64,000 nt of DNA, from contig NZ_OZ244997.1 of NCBI RefSeq assembly GCF_965223285.1, positions 1,302,001 through 1,366,000 on the forward strand. Reading direction: 5' to 3'. A program made the position numbers and the translations under genes. Shown in pieces: positions 52,348-61,966 of this stretch. Below the pieces are notes generated by a model. The model ran no database searches, was not told where the DNA came from, and was given only the letters and a program-made list of their open reading frames with translations. Origin of the DNA: Leptofilum sp965223285. GTDB lineage: Bacteria; Chloroflexota; Anaerolineae; Promineifilales; Promineifilaceae. Numbering within the stretch: position 1 is the stretch's first letter; the number at the start of each line of letters is the position of its first letter.

Positions 52348-53043
52348 CTACTGGTTTTTCGCTTTGCGAATCTCCATGAACTTTTTGGCGGTTTCTACGG
52401 CAACAGCCGCATCGCGACAGTAGGCATCTGCTTCAATATCCTCGGCAAACGCTTCGTTGAGCGGTGCGCCGCCCACTAGCACTGTTATTTGGTCGCGTAT
52501 GCCTTCCTCTTTAAGCGCATTAATGACCACGCGCATGTAGGGCATGGTGGTTGTCAATAAGGCACTCATCCCTAGAATCTCTGGATTGTGTTCCTTGATG
52601 GCGGCAAAATAATCTTCGACCGAGTTGTTGATGCCGATGTTGACGACTTCAAAGCCAGCCCCTTCCATCATCATGCTTACCAGATTTTGGCCGATGTCAT
52701 GAATATCCCCTTTGACGGTGCCAATCACCATTGTACCCATTTTAGGTGCGCCGGTTTCGGCCAGCAACGGCCGTAAAATAGCCATCCCTGCCTTCATCGC
52801 CTTGGCCGCCATTAGCACCTCAGGCACGAATAAGATGCCATCCCGGAAATCAATGCCCACGATGTCCATGCCCGCGACCAGCCCGTTGGTCAAGATTTCA
52901 TACGGCGCAATGTTCCGCCCTAATGCCTCATGTACTTCTTCCTCAATTTCCTCGGCGTAGCCGTCGTACAAATCTTCGTGCATGAGCTCATATAGCTCTT
53001 CAATGGAAAGCTCTTCAAGGATGATCTCGTCTTCGTCGCTCAT
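52348..53043 (-). CDS. Corrinoid (B12-binding) protein
   Basis: 231 residues. A helical cap domain is followed by a Rossmann B12 domain with DIHDIG (DxHxxG lower ligand), VVNIGINNS, GMSALLTTTM and VLVGGAPLNEAF. It carries the methyl-cobalamin used by methyltransferases and is kept active by RACo-type ATPases. The first about 40 residues are unusually acidic (MSDEDEIILEELSIEELYEL). The start overlaps the stop of the activator gene. Confidence 0.88.
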   Translation of the reverse strand: MSDEDEIILEELSIEELYELMHEDLYDGYAEEIEEEVHEALGRNIAPYEILTNGLVAGMDIVGIDFRDGILFVPEVLMAAKAMKAGMAILRPLLAETGAPKMGTMVIGTVKGDIHDIGQNLVSMMMEGAGFEVVNIGINNSVEDYFAAIKEHNPEILGMSALLTTTMPYMRVVINALKEEGIRDQITVLVGGAPLNEAFAEDIEADAYCRDAAVAVETAKKFMEIRKAKNQ

Positions 53044-55106
53044 TACTTTTCCTCTTTCGTCGTTATCTTTTTGTTGCGTCGCCGTCTGCGCTTGCGACGG
53101 CCGTTTCCATTCAGCTCCAGGTTTGGCATAGGGTCTGGCAGCAGCCCATTTAGGTGGGGGAATGGGTCGGTGGCATGAGGCAAATGGATTGCCCCCACGA
53201 ACTCTTGCTGAAAGTCAGGATGAACGGCCGTTTCTACATATCTCACCCATTCAGAAATACGCTGAGCCTCTTCTCGTTTGTGTTTATTAAGCAAGGCGAT
53301 CCGTGCCCCATCGCCCGCTGCATTGCCAACGGCCGTTACTTGCGCCAAATCGCAGTCATGAATCAGCCCCAAAATCATAGCGTACTTGGGATCGATGTAA
53401 CTGCCAAATGCTCCGGCCAACACAATGCGATCTACGTGCGTTAGCTTTGCCTCGTTCATCAGCAATTTGGTACCAGCATACAGGGCTGCCTTGGCAAGCT
53501 GGATGTTGCGAACATCTTCCTGGGTGACCACAATCGGGCTGCCCGTGGTTGTTTGCTCGGCCGTGGCCACAATGTATTCCCCTCGCCTCTCGTCCCAGCG
53601 AATGCGTTCATGGTGCAAAGTGGGGTTGAAACGGCCGTCTGGCAATAAAATCCCCGCCAAAAACATCTCCGCCACCACCTCAATGATGCCTGAGCCGCAA
53701 ATGCCCGCTGCCAAATGCTGTGGCTGCGCCTCCACCGGAAATTGCGGCCCGATTTGCCACGCATCCGACCAGCTATCTTCCCCGATGACGCGAAAACGCG
53801 CTGCTAACGTCTCTGGGTCGATGCGAACCCGCTCGATTGCTCCCGGTGCGGCCCGCATCCCAAACCGGATTTGGGCACCTTCAAATGCTGGCCCGGTGGG
53901 GCTGGAGGCACTGAGCATCCACGCCTTGTTCCCCAGCACAATTTCTGCATTGGTGCCAACGTCCACCAATAGTGTCACAGCCTCCTGGTTGTATGGTTCC
54001 TCAGCAATGAGGGCAGCAACATTGTCTGCACCGACGTGCCCCGCCTCGGCGGGGAGTACGTGTATGTTGGCACTGCGGTGTAGCCGCAAACCTAGCGCAC
54101 GCGCTTTTACGTTCATGCTGTCCCGATTGGCCAGGGCAAATGGCGCACCGCCCAGTTCAATAGGGTTAATGCCCAGAAAAATGTGGGTCATTGTTGTGTT
54201 ACCCACAATAACAGCCTCTTGAATTTGCCGTTGGCGAATGCCTGCGGCGCGAGCGGTACTGGCGGCTAACCGATTCAGAGCCTCGATGACGGCCGTATGC
54301 ATCTTCTCCAGCCCATCATTGTGCATCATGGCAAAGGAGATGCGGCTCATCAAATCTTCGCCGTAGGTGACTTGTGGGTTCATCATGGATTCGGTAGCCA
54401 AAATTTCGCCCGTGCGCAAATCGCAGAGGAAACCCGCAATGGTGGTAGAGCCGATGTCTACCGCCAGGCCATACACCCCTTCCTGGTAGCCTGGCTGTAC
54501 GTCAATCACTTCCCGCTCTTGCCATAGCGTTACGGTAACAGACCACTTGCCTTTGCGTAAATTGGCTTGCAGTTCACGCAGCACTGGCAAATCAATGGTC
54601 AGATTGTGCAGATTCCACTTCGCGGCCAATGCGTCCTGCAGACGACCCCAATCTCCGCGATGCTCACCCAATTCTGCATTATCCACTTCCACAAAAATCT
54701 GCCGCACGGTGGGGAATAAATCAATGATTCGGTCAGTCGCCGCTTTGCGCACCACCTGCTTGTGGGCGCGGCTTTCCTCTGGCACAAAAATGAGGGCGTC
54801 ATCCACAATTTTGGCATTGCATGAGAGGCGACAATCGGGGCTCTCCAGCTTTTCTAGTAAGCGTATTTCCTCGTCGCTGGCGGGAGTGAGGTGGCTTTGG
54901 GCAGAAGTTATGCCATGTTTGGCAAACTGTCCTTCCTCCACGCGGATACGGCATTTGTTGCAGGTCAGCCGCCCGCCGCAAATACTTTCAATTTCAACGC
55001 CAAGCTGACGAGCTGCATCCAAAACAAGGGTACCAGACGCTATGCGCCCCCGGCGGCCAGAAGGCATAAAAATGACAAGATGGTTTGGTGTCGTTTCCTC
55101 ATGCAT
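53043..55106 (-). CDS. RACo-type ASKHA ATPase, corrinoid activator with 2Fe-2S domain
   Basis: 687 residues. The N-terminal plant-type ferredoxin domain has CGGRLTCNKC and a later Cys in DCRLSC. The ASKHA ATPase core follows (GLAVDIGSTTIAGFL, VIVGNTTMTHIFLG, LLVDVGTNAEIVLG, GAFGSYIDPKYAMILG). Such proteins reduce inactive cob(II)alamin back to cob(I)alamin on the corrinoid partner. The C-terminus is polybasic (NGRRKRRRRRNKK), a second case beside the methyltransferase. Confidence 0.88.
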   Translation of the reverse strand: MHEETTPNHLVIFMPSGRRGRIASGTLVLDAARQLGVEIESICGGRLTCNKCRIRVEEGQFAKHGITSAQSHLTPASDEEIRLLEKLESPDCRLSCNAKIVDDALIFVPEESRAHKQVVRKAATDRIIDLFPTVRQIFVEVDNAELGEHRGDWGRLQDALAAKWNLHNLTIDLPVLRELQANLRKGKWSVTVTLWQEREVIDVQPGYQEGVYGLAVDIGSTTIAGFLCDLRTGEILATESMMNPQVTYGEDLMSRISFAMMHNDGLEKMHTAVIEALNRLAASTARAAGIRQRQIQEAVIVGNTTMTHIFLGINPIELGGAPFALANRDSMNVKARALGLRLHRSANIHVLPAEAGHVGADNVAALIAEEPYNQEAVTLLVDVGTNAEIVLGNKAWMLSASSPTGPAFEGAQIRFGMRAAPGAIERVRIDPETLAARFRVIGEDSWSDAWQIGPQFPVEAQPQHLAAGICGSGIIEVVAEMFLAGILLPDGRFNPTLHHERIRWDERRGEYIVATAEQTTTGSPIVVTQEDVRNIQLAKAALYAGTKLLMNEAKLTHVDRIVLAGAFGSYIDPKYAMILGLIHDCDLAQVTAVGNAAGDGARIALLNKHKREEAQRISEWVRYVETAVHPDFQQEFVGAIHLPHATDPFPHLNGLLPDPMPNLELNGNGRRKRRRRRNKKITTKEEK

Positions 55107-55132
55107 ACAGGTGTGTGGTGGATTGGCTTTGC

Positions 55133-56020
55133 TTAGCCTGATCGGTTGCGGGTAAAAAGAAAAATTCCTGCGCCCAGTAAAGCTGCTGCGCCCAGCACGA
55201 TGAGGCCAAGATTGCTCGATGATTCGTCTGGCGGCAACGGGTCTGAGATTGCGACTGTTGCCGTTGGATTGAGCGAAACGGCCGTTGGCTGCACAATGGG
55301 CGTGCTGGTGGGGCGGGCTTCGGTTGCTGGTGGATCGGTAGGCATTGCCGTTGGTGTGGCCACAGATTCTGCTACCTCAACCGGTTCAGTTTCCGTGGGC
55401 ACGGCCGTTGCCGTACTGGTTGGTGGCGGGGTGACGGTGCAAAACGGTGGTGGGGTTGGGTTCCACGACGCGCCCGGTGTTGGCGTGCCGCCAGCTAGCG
55501 GGGGTGCTTCCACAATGGGCACAATCGGTGTGTAGCCCTGCACGGTGACGACGCTGTCGGCGACCCAACCCAAATCGCCATTGTTGAACTGGATGAGCCA
55601 CCATGCGGCCGTTTCAGCCCGTCCCACGATGTAGCGTACCTCCAGAAAGACCAGCTCACCAATCTTTTCGTACGCTACGCCGGGGCCGCTGCGCACATTG
55701 GTAACGCCTAATGTTTGAATGGTGGGGCTACTGCCGCAAGGAACGGCCGTTGGCAAAAAGCCACCAACTGGCGTAGGGGCAATATTCACTGGCAGCAAGG
55801 TAGAGGTCGGCGTCGGGCCGCCATTATCGCTGGGTGTGTTGGTTGGCGTGGGATTATTGCCCCCGCCAGAGGGAGTAGAGGTGGGCGGAGCCGGGGTTGG
55901 GGTCCGGGTCGGAATGGTTTGGCTTGTGTTGGACCCATGCACAATTGGTAAATTTGAGCCGCCCCACATGGTTGCCACTATCAATACAAGAATGAGGCCT
56001 GGCAGAATATATTTTCTCAT
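55133..56020 (-). CDS. Surface-anchored SH3-domain protein with Thr/Pro linkers
   Basis: 295 residues. N-terminal signal/anchor helix, a Pro/Thr/Ser-rich low-complexity linker, one SH3b-like domain (TLGVTNVRSGPGVAYEKIGELVFLEVRYIVGRAETAAWWLIQF...GWVADSVV), a second low-complexity region and a C-terminal membrane helix followed by a short basic tail (RNRSG). The layout resembles cell-wall-anchored proteins without an LPxTG motif. It probably tethers the envelope. Its gene is the last of the surface operon, 26 nt before the RACo gene, which may be cotranscribed. Confidence 0.75.
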   Translation of the reverse strand: MRKYILPGLILVLIVATMWGGSNLPIVHGSNTSQTIPTRTPTPAPPTSTPSGGGNNPTPTNTPSDNGGPTPTSTLLPVNIAPTPVGGFLPTAVPCGSSPTIQTLGVTNVRSGPGVAYEKIGELVFLEVRYIVGRAETAAWWLIQFNNGDLGWVADSVVTVQGYTPIVPIVEAPPLAGGTPTPGASWNPTPPPFCTVTPPPTSTATAVPTETEPVEVAESVATPTAMPTDPPATEARPTSTPIVQPTAVSLNPTATVAISDPLPPDESSSNLGLIVLGAAALLGAGIFLFTRNRSG

Positions 56021-56025
56021 GAGAT

Positions 56026-58056
56026 TTAATCTTCAAACGCGACGGTTATTAAGGTATCTTTTTGTAAATCGAGCGTGATTTGAACATGATTTTCATTGGT
56101 GACAATGTTTGTTTCACCGGATGCTGTGACCTGAACGGCTGTACTGCCCGCTGGTAATTCCACAATTACTGTGTATGGCTGGTCTGGCGTGCCAGCCTGT
56201 TTGTGCAGCCACAGTTGGTAGACAGTACGGCCGTCTTGCTGCTGCACCACATCTGCTGGCAAATCGTATGAAAATTGCGTCGTCAGTGATTCCCCACGCG
56301 GCACCATGAGGAAATTGCTAAACGTCATGAAATCTGCAAATTCCTGCATCGCACTAGTAGGTTTTTCCCAGGCCAATTCCCCCAGCAAAATGCCTGCCGG
56401 AATTGAGTGCGTGGTAGCATCGTTCAACGCAGTTCCCTGAGGTGCATACACGCGCAAATAGTTGAAGTAGCAGCGGTCGGCAATTTCCTGATAGGTAGGG
56501 GCGTTTTCGTAAGAGATTTCTTGCACACAGCCATCACCGCTTGCAGGTGGGTTGGTGTGGCTGTAATCCACCGTGAGCACCGCCTGGGCTGTGCCATCTG
56601 CACGGAGTGAAACCTGATAATTGATGCCGCGCTGAACGTGCATGTTTGTTTTGTTAAAGCCCATGTTGCTGTCTAGCACCAGCAAGAAATCCTGGGCGGT
56701 CGGATTTTCTAAACGGCCGTCCCAATTCAGTTGGTTTAATACGGCCGTTTCTTGTGTGTCTACCATGTACAGTTGCAAATGGCGGCTGTCTAAAGCCTGG
56801 TGCATGTTTTTGATGAACGCCACGGGATCCACAGCTCCAAAATTGCCCTGCACCTTTTCCAAAATGGCAGCGGAAAACGTTGTCAGGAATGCTTTTCGGT
56901 TGCGAAACCACTCATTAACGCTTTGCCCTTCTTTTATATTGAAAGAGTCACGGAAGCTCTGAATGGTGTTGCCAGCGTTGATTACCTGCCCCGTATCTGG
57001 CACGGTAATCGGGCCGGTGGCCGCCACCAACAGACGGATGAATTCCTGATCAATGGCGATGACACCATCAATTGAGGGTGTTGGTTCAACCCGCTGGTAC
57101 AAATCAATCGCTTGCTGGGCAGAGTAAGGAAAATCAGGCCAATAGTTAGCGTCTCGCAAAAGGAGGTAGTGGGAGCCCATAATGTCGTAAAGTGGCTGTG
57201 GTGGGGAGTCGTATAGGGCGGAGTTTTCGAGGAAGAACTGCAAGTCAAATTGATCCGCATTTTGGAAGGTAAGGTCTAAAATGTCGCCATTTTCTAGCGT
57301 AAGCGCGCCAACCCCAGAAATATAGCCGCCAGTGGCCCGCAGTTCATCTTCGTTTTGGGCCAGCAGCAGGTAAGTGCGACGGCCGTTTGCCCCCATAATC
57401 TCTGGCAAAATTTGCACAACCGCCAAACTGTCTTGGACAATAGGCAACCATTCATCTGACTGAGCAAACAAAGGCTGAAGCCGGTCCGGGAACTGATCGA
57501 TGTTTTCAATTTGAGCATAGGCAGCAGCCACACGATCTAGCGAAACGGCCGCTTCGGCCAATCCGGGTCGGGCATCACTTAGAGCGGTGATTAGTTGGGG
57601 CAGTTGGTTGCCGCTGGATTCAGATTGCAAAACAGATAGCAGTGGTTTGAGGCTGGTGATGGCATGAACGGCCGTTTCCGTGCCAGCATCTCCCATTTCC
57701 ATGAGTTGAGGAGCAGCCACAAGCAGCGGCCCCACCTCTGGCACCCAGCCCAGTCGCGGCATCAAGGGCATGAGGAAAGCGGTCTCATCCCGCACCACAA
57801 CAAAATCTGCTCGCACCGTACGCACCATTGCTTCAGCTTCATCCGGGTCGATGTTGGTGAAGCCATTGGCTAAGAGCGTTTCTGCGGCCGTTTGCTGCGC
57901 CAGCAACGATTGTGCGGCACGGCCAATGCGCCATGTTTTCAGACCAAGCCAGAGCAATAAGGCGATTCCTAGCAGCAGGAAAACAGTCCGCCAGCGGATG
58001 GGCCAGGCAGAGGTGCGTTGAGATTTTTGTACGACGTTTTCCGTTTTCGTTGTCAC
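56026..58056 (-). CDS. DUF4012-family membrane protein
   Basis: 676 residues from GTG 58056, overlapping the preceding stop by 4 nt. One N-terminal membrane helix (VFLLLGIALLLWLGL), then a large extracytoplasmic part with the family blocks YLLLAQNEDELRATGGYISGVGALTLENG, and later GVIAIDQEFIRLLVAATGPI and SFRDSFNIKEGQ. The family is linked to LytR-CpsA-Psr-like and polysaccharide loci in actinobacteria and Chloroflexi, but its chemistry is unproven. Its neighbours are glycosyltransferases. Confidence 0.78.
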   Translation of the reverse strand: MTTKTENVVQKSQRTSAWPIRWRTVFLLLGIALLLWLGLKTWRIGRAAQSLLAQQTAAETLLANGFTNIDPDEAEAMVRTVRADFVVVRDETAFLMPLMPRLGWVPEVGPLLVAAPQLMEMGDAGTETAVHAITSLKPLLSVLQSESSGNQLPQLITALSDARPGLAEAAVSLDRVAAAYAQIENIDQFPDRLQPLFAQSDEWLPIVQDSLAVVQILPEIMGANGRRTYLLLAQNEDELRATGGYISGVGALTLENGDILDLTFQNADQFDLQFFLENSALYDSPPQPLYDIMGSHYLLLRDANYWPDFPYSAQQAIDLYQRVEPTPSIDGVIAIDQEFIRLLVAATGPITVPDTGQVINAGNTIQSFRDSFNIKEGQSVNEWFRNRKAFLTTFSAAILEKVQGNFGAVDPVAFIKNMHQALDSRHLQLYMVDTQETAVLNQLNWDGRLENPTAQDFLLVLDSNMGFNKTNMHVQRGINYQVSLRADGTAQAVLTVDYSHTNPPASGDGCVQEISYENAPTYQEIADRCYFNYLRVYAPQGTALNDATTHSIPAGILLGELAWEKPTSAMQEFADFMTFSNFLMVPRGESLTTQFSYDLPADVVQQQDGRTVYQLWLHKQAGTPDQPYTVIVELPAGSTAVQVTASGETNIVTNENHVQITLDLQKDTLITVAFED

Positions 58057-59444
58057 TCAATTATTGCCCTTGAACAGTCTAGCTGAGGATCCGCTTCACC
58101 TTCTGGCAGCAAGCGCACCCGGCAAATGGGCCGATTTAGCCCATTGACTGTTTCAAATCGCGTTAGATTGTCTTCTTCCAGAGCACGCAAGGTTGGATGA
58201 TGACGCTGCACTGCTTGACGATACCAGTCGAAGGCAAATAACATATTATCGACCAGAATAATATCTTCTCTATTATCTTCTACATGGTGAAAATACCACA
58301 GGGCAAAAATATCCGGGTCGCCAGCGGTGACTAAGATTGCATCTGGCGGCGCAGCGTTCAAAATAGCTTCTGCTTGTGCGCGAACATTGTGAATATTTGC
58401 ACCAGTTTGACCAGATAAGTGTAGCAAAACCGCCAGACCCGGCAAGATCGCCGACCATTTTCCAGTTCTTGGCAGCGCAACTGTTAAGCAAAGGCTAAAA
58501 ATGAGCCAGGCAGGCAGGGTGAGTACGATGGCATCCTGGGTATTGTAAAAAATTGCGTAGATGAGGTAAAGGACGGCCGTTCCTACCAAGCCCAGCCACT
58601 TTATTTGCCGCAGGGAACGGCCGTACCACACCAAAATCCCCCAACCTAAGATGCCTAATTGTAAGCCAAACCGAGGCAACCAACTGCCCAAGCGTGCCCA
58701 AAATTCGGTAAGCGGCAGGGCAAACTGGTTGGGCTGATAAAGTTCCCCACTGACCAGCCACCACCAGCCCGTCAGCGTGGTTGGGTTGCCCCAGATGACG
58801 GGGCTACCTTGATCGGCCAGCAGCGGCAGCAGCAGGTACGGCGATGCCCCAATTGCCAGGCCAACCGCTAGTTGCCCCCACGCTTTGGTTGGCGTCAGCA
58901 GCAGTGCCAATGGCAGGAGAAAAAGAGAGGTGAGGTGGGTGGTGAAGCTGAGCCCCAGCAAGAGGCCGGTGAGGTGAGACGGCCGTTTCCCCAGCAACGC
59001 CCACAAAAAAGCAGCTACCGCCAGTAGGTTGAGTGCATACACTTCTGCCACCACCGCTTGCTGCCAAACCAGCGACGAAAAAGCAAACAGCAGCCCTGGC
59101 ACGATGCCCAGCCAGCCAGATGAGTTACTTTCAATAGTTGAAAGCTGTTTTTTCGCCGTAACGGTGACTAACCCGGCAGCCCCGGCAGCGCAAAGCGCGG
59201 AGAAAATGTGAAAGCTGTAAGCGACTGGTTCAAGTGGCAAAAAACTCCACAGCTTGCCAAGCAAAACGTAGGTAGGGTAGCCGGGCGGGTGTGGAATGCC
59301 CAGCGTGACGGCAGCGGTAATCAGTTCCCCCCCATCGCCGCTGCTGAACTGCCAGGTGAGATCGCGGGGCATGGTGAGGAAGTAAACAAGAAAGGTGAGA
59401 ACGGCCGTTCCCCAACTCTCCCATCGCTGCAACCCGTTTTGCAT
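58053..59444 (-). CDS. DUF2723/GT-C-type membrane glycosyltransferase
   Basis: 463 residues from ATG 59444. The start region reads VLTFLVYFLTMPRDLTWQFSSGDGGELITAAVTLGIPHPPGYPTYVLLG. The acidic GGEL and the PHPPGYP motif identify the DUF2723 family. About twelve membrane helices. The C-terminal part is soluble (ILVTAGDPDIFALWYFHHVEDNREDIILVDNM). Polyprenyl-phosphate sugar transfer is expected, related to protein O-mannosyltransferases. The upstream frame (first 40 codons) overlaps the GT2 gene and is not needed. Confidence 0.8.
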   Translation of the reverse strand: MQNGLQRWESWGTAVLTFLVYFLTMPRDLTWQFSSGDGGELITAAVTLGIPHPPGYPTYVLLGKLWSFLPLEPVAYSFHIFSALCAAGAAGLVTVTAKKQLSTIESNSSGWLGIVPGLLFAFSSLVWQQAVVAEVYALNLLAVAAFLWALLGKRPSHLTGLLLGLSFTTHLTSLFLLPLALLLTPTKAWGQLAVGLAIGASPYLLLPLLADQGSPVIWGNPTTLTGWWWLVSGELYQPNQFALPLTEFWARLGSWLPRFGLQLGILGWGILVWYGRSLRQIKWLGLVGTAVLYLIYAIFYNTQDAIVLTLPAWLIFSLCLTVALPRTGKWSAILPGLAVLLHLSGQTGANIHNVRAQAEAILNAAPPDAILVTAGDPDIFALWYFHHVEDNREDIILVDNMLFAFDWYRQAVQRHHPTLRALEEDNLTRFETVNGLNRPICRVRLLPEGEADPQLDCSRAIIE

Positions 59445-59449
59445 CTGGC

Positions 59450-60418
59450 TTACCCTTTTGGCCGCGGACGGACCAGCCCCCAGGCGTAGCCAAGCCCCAG
59501 GGCAAGGGCGCGGCAAAAGAGCAGCCACGGCGACGCCAGGCAGACGGCCCAATCTTTGCGCCACGCTTTTTGCAGGAAGGGAAGCGTGCTGAGTTTGAAA
59601 ACACCTAAGAGCAAGATTGCCGCAAGAATGGCAAAAGGAAATAGTACGCTAATGGCCAGCATCGCCAAAATAAGCGCGACCAGCCCCATTTGCAGCTTTA
59701 GCACCTGCGGCGTGTGCGAATCCTTGATGACGCGCTTCGGGTAGCGGCGCATAATTTGTGCTTTCCAGTAGCCTATCATCACTTTTTTGCGGAAGTAGCG
59801 GCTTAAGCTGTTGCTATGCTGATGCCAAACAACGGCCGTTTCCTGAAACACCATCTTATGCCCCGCAGCCGCCAGCCGAAAAGATAGCTCTTGATCTTCC
59901 ACGTAACGAATTGACTCATCAAAGCCGCCGGATGCTTGCAAAACGGCCGTGCGGTACCCAGCCGAATAGGTGTCGATGAAATCAATTACGGGTTGGGTTC
60001 GCAGCAAATCGTACTTGTCTTCGTACTCAATTTGCACAAAGCGGGCGACCAACTCTGGCTGGCGGGTGGCGTAGATGCCTTTGCAGCCTTGCACGGCGGG
60101 GTCTTGAAACGGCCGACACATTTCTGCCACCCAATTTGCTTCTGGCACACAATCTGCGTCTGTGAACAGGATGATTTCTCCCGTAGCGACGGCTAGTCCA
60201 CTGTTTCGCGCTGCCCCTGCAGCACGCCGCTTGGCGTGCTGGATGAGCTGCACACCGGCTGCCTCAGCCACCGCTTGCGTGCCGTCGGTAGAGCCATCAT
60301 CCACCAAAATAATCTCGGTAGTGATGCCAGCGGGCAATGTTTGCGCCTGGCACGCCGCCAAACAGGCTGGCAAAGTGCTGCGGGCGTTTAGTGCGGGAAT
60401 AATAATTGAGATGTGCAT
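59450..60418 (-). CDS. Glycosyltransferase family 2
   Basis: 322 residues from ATG 60418. GT-A marks ISIIIPALNARSTLPACLAA, VDDGSTDGTQ, and the DxD in LFTDADCVPEANWV, followed by VEDQELSFRLAAAGHKM. Two C-terminal hydrophobic helices anchor it to the membrane. It probably supplies lipid-linked sugars or oligosaccharides for the neighbouring GT-C enzymes. A dispersed repeat separates it from the flippase-like gene upstream. Confidence 0.87.
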   Translation of the reverse strand: MHISIIIPALNARSTLPACLAACQAQTLPAGITTEIILVDDGSTDGTQAVAEAAGVQLIQHAKRRAAGAARNSGLAVATGEIILFTDADCVPEANWVAEMCRPFQDPAVQGCKGIYATRQPELVARFVQIEYEDKYDLLRTQPVIDFIDTYSAGYRTAVLQASGGFDESIRYVEDQELSFRLAAAGHKMVFQETAVVWHQHSNSLSRYFRKKVMIGYWKAQIMRRYPKRVIKDSHTPQVLKLQMGLVALILAMLAISVLFPFAILAAILLLGVFKLSTLPFLQKAWRKDWAVCLASPWLLFCRALALGLGYAWGLVRPRPKG

Positions 60419-60431
60419 GTTGTTTAAAGAG

Positions 60432-60498
60432 TTTGCCACGAATTACGCGAATTTTCGCGGAAAATTTAATCCATAAAATCCGCGCAATCCGTGGCTAA
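60432..60498. repeat. Dispersed palindromic repeat between GT2 and flippase-like genes
   Basis: Left arm TTTGCCACGAATTACGCGAAT and right arm ATCCGCGCAATCCGTGGCTAA form an imperfect inverted repeat (17 of 21 pairs), with an inner GAATTTTCGCG segment. It overlaps the 3' end of the flippase-like gene's stop region. Confidence 0.7.
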
Positions 60499-61535
60499 AA
60501 ATCACTGTTCAATCTTTGCCAGGACCAGTTAGTTTGCACTGCTGCCACGCCACCTAGGATGAGCTTTGGCAGCAGCGTACAGAGATGAAACACAATGGCA
60601 TAGCTGACGATAACGGCCGTTCCCAAAACCTCTGTTTGCCCCACCTGCGCCAGTACAAAAAAAACGGCCGCTTCAAAAATGCCTAGCTCGCCCGGTGCCG
60701 TGGGTGGCGTTGTGACCAATGCCACCGCCACGTTGATGAGAACCGCCACGCTCAGGCTCAGCGGCAGGGCAAAGGCGAAAAAGAGCGTGTACGGCAGGGC
60801 AATATCCAGACAGATAATCATTATTGAGGATAGCCCAATTGCCTGCAAGCTGCGACGATGGCGCAGCGCAGCCAAGCCATCCAGCCCTAAAATGAGGCGG
60901 CGATTGACCCAATGCTGCATTTTTTGGGGCAGTCGGGCGGTGAGCTTTTGCAGCAAGGCGATGACGCGTTCGGTTTGGCTGGTGACTAGCCCCATTCCTA
61001 ATAAAAAAACGGCCGCAACGATGGCTAGCAGCAAACCAATTTGTTCCGTGTTTGGGGGCAAAGCGGCAAATGGAATGAGCAGCAGCACGGCGAGGCCAAG
61101 CACAATTAATTCCAGACTTTTCTCGATGAGCATGCTGCTGACGGCTTGCGTTTTGCTGATGCCGATTTGCTGGTTGATGGCATAAGCGCGACCCAGTTCA
61201 CCCAAGCGTAGAAATGGGAGGATGGTGTTCACAAACTGGCCCAGCCAAATTGCCCAGAAGACGGCCGTATACCGAATTGTCTCCGGCGAATCAGGGGCGA
61301 GCAGCACCCGCCAGCGCCACGCTTTCAGGCTGCCGTTAATAATAAAGATGAGCAAGCCGAGGCCAATGAAACGGCCGTCTGTGGCTCGGAATGCTCGAAA
61401 AATGTCGGCAAGATCAATGGTTTGGGCCAGATAATAAATGCCGCCGATAAGCAGAACGGCCGTAACCCCCCCATTAAGCCAGGGCCAGAGGATGCGCCAG
61501 CGGGATTTGGGTTTACTGTTTGTCTGAGGGGACAC
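60495..61535 (-). CDS. UPF0104/LPG-synthase-like integral membrane protein (flippase-like)
   Basis: 346 residues from GTG 61535. About eight helices with the family block FWAIWLGQFVNTILPFLRLGELGRAYAINQQIGISKTQAVSSMLIEKSLEL. Near the C-terminus lies ALVTTPPTAPGELGIFEAAVFFVL, the conserved PP-x-PGxxGxxE motif. These proteins resemble the N-terminal domain of MprF and are associated with lipid or glycan translocation. It sits next to glycosyltransferases, which supports a flippase role in the surface-glycan pathway. Confidence 0.82.
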   Translation of the reverse strand: MSPQTNSKPKSRWRILWPWLNGGVTAVLLIGGIYYLAQTIDLADIFRAFRATDGRFIGLGLLIFIINGSLKAWRWRVLLAPDSPETIRYTAVFWAIWLGQFVNTILPFLRLGELGRAYAINQQIGISKTQAVSSMLIEKSLELIVLGLAVLLLIPFAALPPNTEQIGLLLAIVAAVFLLGMGLVTSQTERVIALLQKLTARLPQKMQHWVNRRLILGLDGLAALRHRRSLQAIGLSSIMIICLDIALPYTLFFAFALPLSLSVAVLINVAVALVTTPPTAPGELGIFEAAVFFVLAQVGQTEVLGTAVIVSYAIVFHLCTLLPKLILGGVAAVQTNWSWQRLNSDF

Positions 61536-61549
61536 GCGGTTTCATAAGT

Positions 61550-61966
61550 TTAGCGACGGGCGCGGGTATACATCAGCATCGCGCCGTACACGGCCAGCCC
61601 AAAGATGAGCAGTGTCACCAAAAAGCCTGCCCACAGCACCACGCGGTTCCGCGGCTGCGTGGTTTGACTAATGGGTGAGGTGATAACGGCCGTTGCCTCC
61701 GGGTTGCTGTCGCCAATGACGGCAGGTGAATTGGTTACGGCTGGTTGCGTTGCGGGAGGGATGTATCCTTCTTCAGCTTCTGAGCTTGAGGGGGCAGGGC
61801 GATCAAGTGGATAGCCGTCCTCTGGCTGGACGGGAGTAGCGGGGGGCGGGTATCCTTCTGGCGTGGGATCAGTTTGGGCGTTGGCTGGCTGGGTGACAAA
61901 CAGCAGCAACAGTGCCAGCGGCAATAATAAATTCCAGGGCAATAACTTTTTTACGAGACGTTTCAT
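61550..61966 (-). CDS. Small surface-anchored Pro/Thr-rich protein
   Basis: 138 residues. A signal peptide (about 1-30) leads to a Tyr/Pro-rich low-complexity region with repeated EGY/DGY-(I/P)-PP units (PEGYPPPATP, EDGYPLD, EEGYIPPATQP). A C-terminal helix (VVLWAGFLVTLLIFGLAVYGAM) and basic end (RARR) follow. The layout suggests membrane or wall anchoring without LPxTG. Function unknown. The start overlaps the stop of the upstream gene by 4 nt (ATGA). Confidence 0.7.
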   Translation of the reverse strand: MKRLVKKLLPWNLLLPLALLLLFVTQPANAQTDPTPEGYPPPATPVQPEDGYPLDRPAPSSSEAEEGYIPPATQPAVTNSPAVIGDSNPEATAVITSPISQTTQPRNRVVLWAGFLVTLLIFGLAVYGAMLMYTRARR

